Assembly: GCA_006226375.1 (NCBI GenBank)
Contig: SBHC01000081.1
Coordinates: 186,001-250,000, forward strand
From: Deltaproteobacteria bacterium
Lineage (GTDB): Bacteria > Myxococcota_C > UBA6777
Reading direction: 5' to 3'
DNA: 64,000 bases
Part shown: positions 1-7,220 of the stretch, piece by piece
Layout: every line of letters starts with the position of its first letter
Numbering within the stretch: the stretch's first letter is position 1
The notes under the pieces: generated by a model
What the model saw: only the letters and a program-made list of their open reading frames with translations
Told to the model about the DNA's origin: nothing
Database searches by the model: none
Translations under genes and position numbers: made by a program

Positions 1-1280
1 ACCCCTCTTCCATGCTGACTCGTGCTCTTCGTGCTCTGCGCAGCTCCCTTCGCTCCGACCTTGTTGGAGCGCTCAATGCACGAAAGCTCCAACTTCGAGC
101 CGACACGATGGTCGCATTGTCGATGGCGAGATGGCACGAGCCTGCGTACATGAGGAAGCTGTATTCCAACCGAAACCGCCTGGATCTGTACGGTCGAAGC
201 CGCCTGCTCCTCGCTATGACCTACGACCAAACTCGTCATCGTGCACGTATCAACAAGCTGACCCGTGAGTTGGAAGGTCAAATGGTGCTTCGTCAAGTGG
301 TCAACGGAAAGATCTACGCGAGCCTTCGCTTCGCTCGAAAAGAAGGTTGGTATGGCTCCAACCTCTCCAGCAAGACGCGAACCCTGGCGAGCGTGTTGGA
401 GGCGCTGACTCGTGCCAACCCCAACAGCAAAATGATCGAGCCTTTGCAAGCCGCTCTGTTGGATCGTCAGGTCGCTGAAAAGAACGGATACGGCTGGCAA
501 GTGGGCGGAGAGAGCCTGGGTTGGGGAAGCACCCAAAACAACGCGAGAGCCCTCCTTGCGATTCGTGCGCTGCTCGAACGAAAGAAGACCCGCTCCCTCG
601 CGAAGTATGCGTTTGCCACCTACAACAAAAGCCAGTCCCAATGGAGCCAACCGATTTCTATGGGTGGAAACAACCCATCCCTCTGGCCGTTTGTCATCAA
701 AACAGACTTACCTCCTCAATTGAAGGTCACAGGACCCAGCTCCAATGAGCCGATTTGGGTCCGAATGCGTCTGTCGTACCTTCCGAAGGTTCGCGGTTCA
801 GAGGTCAAGTCGTTGAACCGAGGCCTGGCTCTGGTTCGTTCGACAACAGTGGTTGGCAAAACCAAAGAAGACAACCGCTACTTTGAAGTCAAAGCAGGAA
901 CAAACCGCAAGGTGCCATTTGGCGCTGTACTGGAAGAAAGTGTTCGGATTGTGAACGGCCAAGGCCATGCACATGTTGCTGTTGAAGTGCCTCTGCCGGC
1001 AGGTGTTGAGGTGATGAACCCCAACTTAATGACGGCCTCCAGCCAGTCCAAAACAAGCCAGCAAAACACCATCCGTCCGACGCACACCGAGTTCCTCGAC
1101 GATCGCGTCCGGTACTTCTTCAACTACCTGCCCTCTGGAGACCACCGCTTGTACTTCCGAGTCCGAGCGACCACCAGCGGACAATTCACCTATCCACCTG
1201 CTCACGCAGAGCTGATGTACCGACCCTCCGTCATGGGACGAAGCGCAGGCTACCCCCTCACCGTACAGCCCGCCAAGTAA
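1..1280 (+). CDS. Bacterial alpha-2-macroglobulin family protein, C-terminal part (5' truncated by window edge)
   Basis: The reading frame is open from the first bases, with no stop before the first ATG at 12, so the gene continues upstream of the window. The visible 425 or so residues carry the helical thioester-domain signature of bacterial alpha-2-macroglobulins (WGSTQNNARALLAIRALLE, about residues 179-197 counted from position 12). A beta-rich C-terminal domain ending in HAELMYRPSVMGRSAGYP follows. Family members are periplasmic protease traps, usually lipid-anchored, and are often encoded next to pbpC. Here pbpC lies 0.8 kb downstream on the same strand. The region that would hold a CxEQ thioester is outside the window, so whether this is a thioester-containing form cannot be judged. 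Confidence 0.85.
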   Translation, partial: PSSMLTRALRALRSSLRSDLVGALNARKLQLRADTMVALSMARWHEPAYMRKLYSNRNRLDLYGRSRLLLAMTYDQTRHRARINKLTRELEGQMVLRQVVNGKIYASLRFARKEGWYGSNLSSKTRTLASVLEALTRANPNSKMIEPLQAALLDRQVAEKNGYGWQVGGESLGWGSTQNNARALLAIRALLERKKTRSLAKYAFATYNKSQSQWSQPISMGGNNPSLWPFVIKTDLPPQLKVTGPSSNEPIWVRMRLSYLPKVRGSEVKSLNRGLALVRSTTVVGKTKEDNRYFEVKAGTNRKVPFGAVLEESVRIVNGQGHAHVAVEVPLPAGVEVMNPNLMTASSQSKTSQQNTIRPTHTEFLDDRVRYFFNYLPSGDHRLYFRVRATTSGQFTYPPAHAELMYRPSVMGRSAGYPLTVQPAK

Positions 1281-1343
1281 GACTCACTGCAAAGCTCCGA
1301 AAGACTCCCCCTGAAGCTACCCAAGCCGTTCCGGCAAGCTATC

Positions 1344-1826
1344 CTATCCCAGCAACTTCTTGATGTCCTTCTCAATCGAGTTCGGTTTGGTTTGTGGAGC
1401 GTAACGCTTCACAGGCTTTCCTTCCGCGTCGACCAGAAACTTGGTAAAGTTCCACTTAATTTTTGTAGACCCAAGCAACCCTGGCAACTCCGTTTTGAGG
1501 TACGCAAACAGGGGATGTGAGTTGTTGCCATTGACGTCGACTTTGGCAAACAAAGGAAAGGTCACGTTGAAGCGTGTGTCGCAAAACTCACGAATGTCTT
1601 CGGCAGTTCCTGGCTCTTGAGAGCCAAACTGGTTGCAAGGAAACGCCAGGACCTCAAGCTTCTCCTGGTTCCTTTCGTACAACTCCTGTAACTGTTCGTA
1701 CTGAGGTGTAAAGCCACATCGACTTGCGGTGTTGACGATGAGGAGCACTTTGCCCTTGTACTCGTCCAGTTGGACAGTCTCACCGGAGTTCGTCACCGCT
1801 TCAAATTCATGTACACTGTTTGCCAT
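1344..1826 (-). CDS. Glutathione peroxidase (thiol peroxidase type, Cys active site)
   Basis: A 160-residue protein of normal length for bacterial glutathione peroxidases. It reduces hydrogen or lipid peroxides with glutathione or thioredoxin. The catalytic tetrad is visible: peroxidatic Cys37 in NTASRCGFTPQY, Gln70 in FPCNQFGSQEPG, and Trp125-Asn126 in KWNFTKFLV. The active site uses Cys, not selenocysteine. There is no signal peptide, so it is cytoplasmic. The ATG at 1826 is preceded by a good GAGGTG ribosome binding site. The gene lies on the opposite strand between the alpha-2-macroglobulin and pbpC genes and so interrupts that common pair. A glutamate-cysteine ligase gene at 59849-61144 could supply glutathione precursors, but true electron-donor specificity cannot be read from sequence. 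Confidence 0.95.
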   Translation of the reverse strand: MANSVHEFEAVTNSGETVQLDEYKGKVLLIVNTASRCGFTPQYEQLQELYERNQEKLEVLAFPCNQFGSQEPGTAEDIREFCDTRFNVTFPLFAKVDVNGNNSHPLFAYLKTELPGLLGSTKIKWNFTKFLVDAEGKPVKRYAPQTKPNSIEKDIKKLLG

Positions 1827-1949
1827 GGTTCACCTCGTGGGAAGGAATGAGGATCATCCTCCACATCCCGAAAGAAAAGTCGTAGTTGGCTCCAAAAACA
1901 TCCAACAGGTAGGATTGATTCCCCAAGCTTGCTTGCAGGCCCCAAGTTC

Positions 1950-1978
1950 CTGACAAGGCGGGTAGCTTCAACTATATT
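1950..1978 (+). promoter_or_regulatory. Candidate sigma-70 promoter for pbpC
   Basis: CTGACA (1950-1955), a 17-base spacer and TATATT (1973-1978): 5/6 matches in each hexamer. The predicted start is near 1985, about 86 bases before the GTG of pbpC. Seen by eye only. Confidence 0.5.
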
Positions 1979-2011
1979 GTGCAATCAAAGCCAAGAAGGT
2001 CACGTTGACTG

Positions 2012-2026
2012 ACATAAGATTTATGT
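2012..2026. promoter_or_regulatory. Inverted repeat in the pbpC leader (possible operator)
   Basis: ACATAA (2012-2017), GAT, TTATGT (2021-2026): a perfect 6+3+6 palindrome between the candidate pbpC promoter and the pbpC start codon. It could bind a dimeric regulator or be chance; no regulator gene is adjacent. Confidence 0.3.
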
Positions 2027-2070
2027 ACCACCTTCCTCTTCACTTCACCTGAAAGACAGCGACCAAGACT

Positions 2071-4605
2071 GTGAGACTTAAGCAACCGTTGATTCCCCTT
2101 CCCAAAGAACAAGCCCAAGAGAGAAAGCGCTCGCGACGACGCTCTCAACTGCACAAGTGGGCCTTACAGTTTGTGCAGTTGGCAGTTGGGTTGTGGCTGA
2201 TGGCGATGATGTTGTTGCAGTCGGCGATCTGGACGGAACCTTTTCCCCACGATTTGTTTCAGAAGAGTACCTTGTCTTTGGTCTTGCAAGACCGGGATGG
2301 TGCTTTCTTGTTTGAGAAGCCTTCTCCCAACGGTCGGTTTGGCAACTGGCTTCCACAAGGTCGGATTCCACGACATGTTCGCATCACAACACTAGCAGCC
2401 GAAGATCATCGCTTGTACGAACACCCAGGTGTCGACATTAAGGCGATAGCCCGCGCAGTGTGGGGGAACTGGGTGCAAGGTTTTCGACGCTCGGGAGCCA
2501 GTACCTTGGCGATGCAGTTGATCCGTCAGCTTCATCCAAGACCTCGTACCTACCGAAGTAAAGTGATCGAAATGTACTGGGCTCTGGTCCTTCAGCTTCA
2601 CCTCAAACCAGAGGGTGTGCTTCGAGAGTATTTGAATCGGGCACCGTACGGCAACCGAGTCCAAGGCATCCACCGCGCTTCGCTGCTCTATTTTGACCGG
2701 CCAGCCGCAGATCTCAGCCTTGGACAAGCGGCGTTTTTAGCGGCTCTTCCTTGGGGTCCCAGCTACCTCAACCCGTTCCACAAAAGCGGCCGACGACGAG
2801 CCTGGAGCCGCGCAGTCCGAATCTTGCAAAGAGCCCAGCAATTGGGAATGATATCCAGGCAAGAACACAAAGAAGCGCTCCAAGATCCCATTAAAATTGA
2901 GTCCAAACCTCAACGTAGCTTGAGCAGCATCCACTTTACCCAACGCATCCAGCACAACTGGAGGCAGAGGGGCAAGCGCCGACCGGAACAACGTATCACC
3001 ACGTTGCGAACAACCTTGGATCTTCACCTTCAAAAGAAAGCCCAAGCGACTCTTCGCAAAAAGCTTCGGGAAGTTCGGTCCTTTGGAGCAGGAACAGGGG
3101 CCGTGGTCGTAGTGGACCACCGCACAGGCGACATTCTCACCTACGTCGGCTCTCACTCGTATTTCAGCAAGAAAGAGCACGGCGCCATTGACTACATCCA
3201 AGTCAAGCAGTCACCGGGCTCCACGTTGAAACCTTTTGTCTATGCCCACGCGATGCAACGACTCGGCTATACAGGCTCGACGCTCATTGCGGATGTTGCA
3301 ACAGGATTCCTTTGGAGGCACGGCTCCTACAACCCACAAAACGATGACTCCCGCTTCCTTGGCCCGCTTCGGCTGCGAGTGGCTTTGGGGAACAGCCGAA
3401 ACATTCCAGCCTTGAAGGCGCTTGCTGCGGTCGGAGTGTCTCGAACCATTCGATGGCTTCGGGGATTGGGGCTCCGTTCGCTGAACCGTGACGCCGAACA
3501 TTATGGATTGGGTCTTGCGATCGGCTCAGCCGAAGTCCGATTGATGGAACTTGTCCGGGCGTACGCCATTCTCGCTCGTGGAGGCAAGCCGCTCACGTTC
3601 CGTTGGGCTCTTGCCGCCAGAGACAGCCTGGGACGCCCCCGCAACCCATCACGCCTCTTGCCCCATCTGTTTGGTCACCCTCTTCCAGAAGAATCACCTT
3701 CCCTCAAGCCTCAGATCGCCCGAGTGATGGCAGACATCCTCTCTGATCCCATGGCGCGAATCCCCTCTTTTAGTCGTTACAATAGCCTGGAGTACCGTTA
3801 TCCTGTCGCGATAAAAACAGGAAGCAGCCAGGGGTATCGAAACGCCTGGACCATGGCCTTCAGCGACCGCGTTGTTGTCGGCTGTTGGATAGGATCTCAC
3901 GATCGTCGCTCAATGGTAGGTATCTCTGGGACGAAGGGCTGTGGACCGGTTGTCAAAGCTGTCATGAAGGAGGCGATGAAGCGAGTGGAACCGCATCGTC
4001 CCCCACAAACCTTTCCAGCGCCCGAAGGTTGGACCCAGCAACATGTGTGTCCGTTGTCGGGACAACCCGCAGGAGAGCACTGTCCAGGAAGCGTTGAAGA
4101 ATGGTTTCCACCGGACCACAAGCACAAGCATGCAACGTGTCCGTTCCATCGGAGGTTGCGGGTCGATCGTAGAAACGGGTTGTTGGCCGGACCCCATTGC
4201 CCACTTCCTCATGTCGCAAGGTTGCCGTTTGTCTCGGTGCCACCGCGATACTCAAGCTGGGCGGCTTCGCTGCGAATGCCACAGGCCCCCACGTCTTACA
4301 GCCCACTTTGCCCGTCACAAGGGAGCAAACAGGTGGCATCCACCTTGCGGATCCGAACGCCCCTCAACAACGCCAGATACCTTATGGATCCAACAGTACC
4401 GAAGGCGTTTTCCACGATTGCCCTCCAAGCAGAAACCCAACAGCCCTTGCAACAGGTCGTTTGGTTCCGAAACGGCGAACCTGTCGGGCAAACGCCCTGG
4501 CCCTATACGATGCGCTGGGCTCTGGAGCGTGGGACGCACAGGTTTGTTGCAGCCAGCCCCGATGGGCAAGTCCGCTCCAAACCGGTCGTCATTCATGTGA
4601 AGTAG
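2071..4605 (+). CDS. pbpC: Penicillin-binding protein 1C (bifunctional transglycosylase/transpeptidase)
   Basis: An 844-residue class A penicillin-binding protein starting at GTG 2071. It has a basic cytoplasmic tail and one membrane anchor at about residues 30-53. The GT51 glycosyltransferase domain follows, with the catalytic Glu111 in AAEDHRLYEHPGVD and the GASTLAMQL motif at 142-150. The transpeptidase domain has the active serine S384 in STLK, the SxN motif S442-R-N444 and KTG at 582-584. The C-terminal 170 residues, rich in Cys and Pro, match the position of the PBP1C C-terminal domain. The enzyme polymerises and cross-links peptidoglycan in the periplasm. All catalytic motifs are intact. 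It sits downstream of an alpha-2-macroglobulin gene, the usual pbpC partner. It converges with the gene at 4644. Confidence 0.95.
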   Translation: MRLKQPLIPLPKEQAQERKRSRRRSQLHKWALQFVQLAVGLWLMAMMLLQSAIWTEPFPHDLFQKSTLSLVLQDRDGAFLFEKPSPNGRFGNWLPQGRIPRHVRITTLAAEDHRLYEHPGVDIKAIARAVWGNWVQGFRRSGASTLAMQLIRQLHPRPRTYRSKVIEMYWALVLQLHLKPEGVLREYLNRAPYGNRVQGIHRASLLYFDRPAADLSLGQAAFLAALPWGPSYLNPFHKSGRRRAWSRAVRILQRAQQLGMISRQEHKEALQDPIKIESKPQRSLSSIHFTQRIQHNWRQRGKRRPEQRITTLRTTLDLHLQKKAQATLRKKLREVRSFGAGTGAVVVVDHRTGDILTYVGSHSYFSKKEHGAIDYIQVKQSPGSTLKPFVYAHAMQRLGYTGSTLIADVATGFLWRHGSYNPQNDDSRFLGPLRLRVALGNSRNIPALKALAAVGVSRTIRWLRGLGLRSLNRDAEHYGLGLAIGSAEVRLMELVRAYAILARGGKPLTFRWALAARDSLGRPRNPSRLLPHLFGHPLPEESPSLKPQIARVMADILSDPMARIPSFSRYNSLEYRYPVAIKTGSSQGYRNAWTMAFSDRVVVGCWIGSHDRRSMVGISGTKGCGPVVKAVMKEAMKRVEPHRPPQTFPAPEGWTQQHVCPLSGQPAGEHCPGSVEEWFPPDHKHKHATCPFHRRLRVDRRNGLLAGPHCPLPHVARLPFVSVPPRYSSWAASLRMPQAPTSYSPLCPSQGSKQVASTLRIRTPLNNARYLMDPTVPKAFSTIALQAETQQPLQQVVWFRNGEPVGQTPWPYTMRWALERGTHRFVAASPDGQVRSKPVVIHVK

Positions 4606-4643
4606 AGAAACAGAGAGAAGAAGGGGAAGATGCGGGGAGGCGA

Positions 4644-5546
4644 TTACTTGAGGAATTCGCGCTGCATTTCCACGAACATTTTCATGGTGATGTTCATGCT
4701 CATGGAGGGGGTGCGAGGGTTGGGCTTGCCTTCCGCAAAGAAGTTCATGTTCAGCGACTTGGTGGAGTGCACAATGTTCTTCGACGTATCGACGGGGAAA
4801 TGTCCGTACAGCTCCAACTTCATGAAGCTCTTCTTCATCTTCAAAGCGCCAGGGAGAGGAACTTCAAATCGATTGATATCCAGGTTGGCACGAATTTGAA
4901 GACACTTGTGACCCAGCTTGTTGGCCACACCTTCCAACGTCACCTTCCCTGACAAAGACTTCGGGTCAATGATGGTTTTGGTATCTTGCAGAGACTTCGC
5001 CATCAACGCGTTGTCAATGCCCCAGGAACCACCGACCTTTTGCGGCTTGGAGGTTCCGAACATTTGATCATCGCTGGGCTGGTTGGGCTTCTTGGTATCG
5101 GAAAAGTCTTGAAGGATCTTCCCGATTTTCTTGGGGACAAGAGAGTTCCCTACATGGAACTGAGCTTTGCCGTCCGCAGCACGAGACGCGACCACGACGG
5201 TACCAGGCTTCATCAACACTTCTTGGGACTTGCCTTGGATCTTGAGAAACTTCTCAATCTTGTGTTCTTCCCGAGCAGATTGTTGTTGAGCGTTGACAGC
5301 CTTCACCGTCACGACAGCAACATACCGGATGTTGTAATCCTCTTGCTGATTGCGAATGGTTCGAGGCCCCATTTTGATGTCCATGCCTTGGGCGTACGAA
5401 CCATTTGCAACAATTCGGTACTTGGCACCGACTTTGTAGCCACGAGTCAGCTTAATTTTGTAAGAGGCAGCCGCTGAGACCTGATCGGAAAAGCAAGCCA
5501 ACGTCAGGCAAACACCCAAAAACAAGAACCCCAAACGAACATTCAT
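4644..5546 (-). CDS. Exported protein of unknown function, about 300 residues
   Basis: I chose ATG 5546 because an AAAGGAG ribosome binding site lies just upstream (5552-5559, reverse strand) and the product then begins with a clean signal peptide (MNVRLGFLFLGVCLTLACF). The longer frame from 5576 lacks both. Cleavage could be by signal peptidase I after VSA; the Cys in LTLAC makes a lipoprotein possible but the lipobox is poor. The mature part is beta-rich with regularly spaced charged strands and resembles the loosely defined exported proteins that report conversion of hydrophobic or lipid cargo in delta-proteobacteria-like genomes. I do not recognise a family with certainty. It stands alone, convergent with pbpC. 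Confidence 0.75.
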   Translation of the reverse strand: MNVRLGFLFLGVCLTLACFSDQVSAAASYKIKLTRGYKVGAKYRIVANGSYAQGMDIKMGPRTIRNQQEDYNIRYVAVVTVKAVNAQQQSAREEHKIEKFLKIQGKSQEVLMKPGTVVVASRAADGKAQFHVGNSLVPKKIGKILQDFSDTKKPNQPSDDQMFGTSKPQKVGGSWGIDNALMAKSLQDTKTIIDPKSLSGKVTLEGVANKLGHKCLQIRANLDINRFEVPLPGALKMKKSFMKLELYGHFPVDTSKNIVHSTKSLNMNFFAEGKPNPRTPSMSMNITMKMFVEMQREFLK

Positions 5547-5847
5547 TGGACACTCCTTTGTAGTGAGAACAACCATCCACCTTTGGATGAATGGAGAAGG
5601 CTGAATGAATGTACCCTACCCTCAGAAGGTTCAAAGGGTCAACCCGTCGGGCTTGCATCCAGGCACAGAGCCGGGTAGACCTGAAGCGAAGCCTGTGGCA
5701 CACTAGAAACATGCACTGACCACTGTGCAAAATCACGCAACTGTTCGACATGGATGTTGAAAGCACGAACACGCAGGAACGCGACAATCACTTGCTTGGG
5801 GGAGGCAAAGCTTTTAAGCACTCCCTCAGTTGTTGAAGGAGAAGCTC
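5547..5847. other. 301-base divergent intergenic region
   Basis: Separates two divergent exported-protein genes. On the minus strand a weak promoter-like pair TTGACC (5642-5637) and TAGGGT (5618-5613) with an 18-base spacer points toward the gene at 5546. I see no convincing plus-strand promoter, no repeat and no small gene here. Confidence 0.4.
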
Positions 5848-6270
5848 ATGGTTCGAATTGGATTGGTCTTGTTGAGCGCAAGCTTGTTGCTTCAGGTGGG
5901 GTGTCACAGCGCCAAAGTACCCGGCACCTACAAGATGGATCGGGAGTATATGAAGAGTCTGGCCAACAAAAACCGTTTTCCACCGAAGAAAGCGAGAATT
6001 TGGAAACGATTAATGAATCGAATGTCCATGACCTTCATGCTTGCAGAAGACGGTAAGTTGGAGTTTGATGCATCTCTTCAGGGTGTGGCTTCTACGAAGG
6101 GGAAATCGGTAGGATACTGGAGAAAAGAAGGCGACCGGCTCAAGCTTGTCATCACTCGATTGGCCTCAGGAAAGAAGGTTCGACAAGTAACTTACTGCGA
6201 TCGAGATGGGAACAGCATGGTATGTGTGATTGCGAAGCAACCTCTACCTGTTCGCTTTGAACGGCAGTAA
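5848..6270 (+). CDS. Small lipoprotein of unknown function
   Basis: A 140-residue protein from ATG 5848. The ribosome binding site GAAGGAGA directly upstream fixes this start rather than 5830. An N-terminal hydrophobic segment ends in LLQVGCHS, which looks like a lipoprotein signal although the -3 residue (Gln) is unusual. The mature part has the pattern seen in lipocalin-like or META-like small beta proteins: GTYKMD near the start, then LAEDGKLEFD, GYWRKEGDRLKLVI and two later cysteines. That layout (a threshold of glycine-tyrosine-tryptophan strands) resembles DUF4488-like periplasmic proteins, but I would not assign a family. It is convergent with the gene ending at 6295. Confidence 0.7.
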   Translation: MVRIGLVLLSASLLLQVGCHSAKVPGTYKMDREYMKSLANKNRFPPKKARIWKRLMNRMSMTFMLAEDGKLEFDASLQGVASTKGKSVGYWRKEGDRLKLVITRLASGKKVRQVTYCDRDGNSMVCVIAKQPLPVRFERQ

Positions 6271-6294
6271 CACCCTTTGGACCTCCCCCCTTTT

Positions 6295-7080
6295 TTACGG
6301 CACCTTCGTCACAACAGGCTTGCTCCAGCCACTCTCGTTTCCAGCATAATCAACGCTCTTCACCTGGATGGTGTAGGTTCCCGTTCGGAAGGCATGAAAG
6401 TTGCCGGAACACATACCATGCCCCAGAGAGACTTCATCGCCCCAGGCTTTGTCGCCGTGCACCACAAACGACTTGGACTGCTTGCCGTGCGTCCAGGTTA
6501 CGTTGTAGACATAGCGAAGCTTTTTGACAGGGGTTTGGTCGTCGTAGCGTCCTTCGACCTTCATTCGAATGGTACGAGCTGGACCGCACCCAAAGCGTAC
6601 CTTTTTGTACCCTTGACTCTTGATGCTTGTGAAAGTCTTCGGAGCTTCACGATCCACACGCGAACCTGTGGTGAAAGAAAACTCCGTCAGGTCCTTGCGA
6701 ATCCATGAAGTGTTCGACTGTTTGTTCGGTTTGAGTGCTTCAGGCAAGACAAGCTTGTACAAAGTATTGGCTTTCAATGCTTGGGTGGGTTCAAGAACCA
6801 CATACAACATCTGAAAGCTGCTGGAGCTTGACGGCATCACATTGACCTTCACAGAGACCTTGTGCATACCGCCAACAAGAACGCCTCGCTTGAGCAAGCC
6901 CAAGGCGACATTGCGTTTGTATCCGTAGATAGCAAAGAATGGCTTCACATTCATTGGCACATGTTTTTCACCCTTTTTTGGGAGTGTACTCAAGTACCAC
7001 CATGAACATTTCGCCTGAGCTTGTGAGGCAAATCCAACCCAAACCAAAGCTACGAACATCCACTTGATTAACGATTTCAT
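6295..7080 (-). CDS. Exported protein with Ig-like and fibronectin-like beta domains
   Basis: A 261-residue protein. ATG 7080 has an AAGGAG site upstream and gives a textbook signal peptide ending in ASQAQA; the frame upstream to 7200 is not credible as coding. The first mature domain (STLPKKGEKHVPMNVKPFF) resembles bacterial Ig-like domains that begin with a 'Pxxgxtgvpvn' strand. The last 60 residues (TYTIQVKSVDYAGNESGWS) look like a fibronectin-III or Ig-like fold. Probable role is a surface or periplasmic adhesive or structural protein; no catalytic motif is visible. It lies 140 bases downstream of, and on the same strand as, the metallohydrolase gene at 7221-9962, and may share its transcript. 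Confidence 0.75.
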   Translation of the reverse strand: MKSLIKWMFVALVWVGFASQAQAKCSWWYLSTLPKKGEKHVPMNVKPFFAIYGYKRNVALGLLKRGVLVGGMHKVSVKVNVMPSSSSSFQMLYVVLEPTQALKANTLYKLVLPEALKPNKQSNTSWIRKDLTEFSFTTGSRVDREAPKTFTSIKSQGYKKVRFGCGPARTIRMKVEGRYDDQTPVKKLRYVYNVTWTHGKQSKSFVVHGDKAWGDEVSLGHGMCSGNFHAFRTGTYTIQVKSVDYAGNESGWSKPVVTKVP

Positions 7081-7220
7081 CGAGAGAACTCCTTGGTTGC
7101 CAAGTTGCAAAGAACCACGTTCAGCTTCGTTGGAATAGGAACGGGGATGCCATAGAAAAGTTTTGGAGGGAGCCAAAAAGAGGAGAGAAGCAGCGCACAA
7201 AAGAAGAGGGAAAGGAAGGT

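Noticed and set aside
1344-1826. Selenocysteine version of glutathione peroxidase
   Set aside because: The active-site codon is for Cys, with no in-frame TGA.
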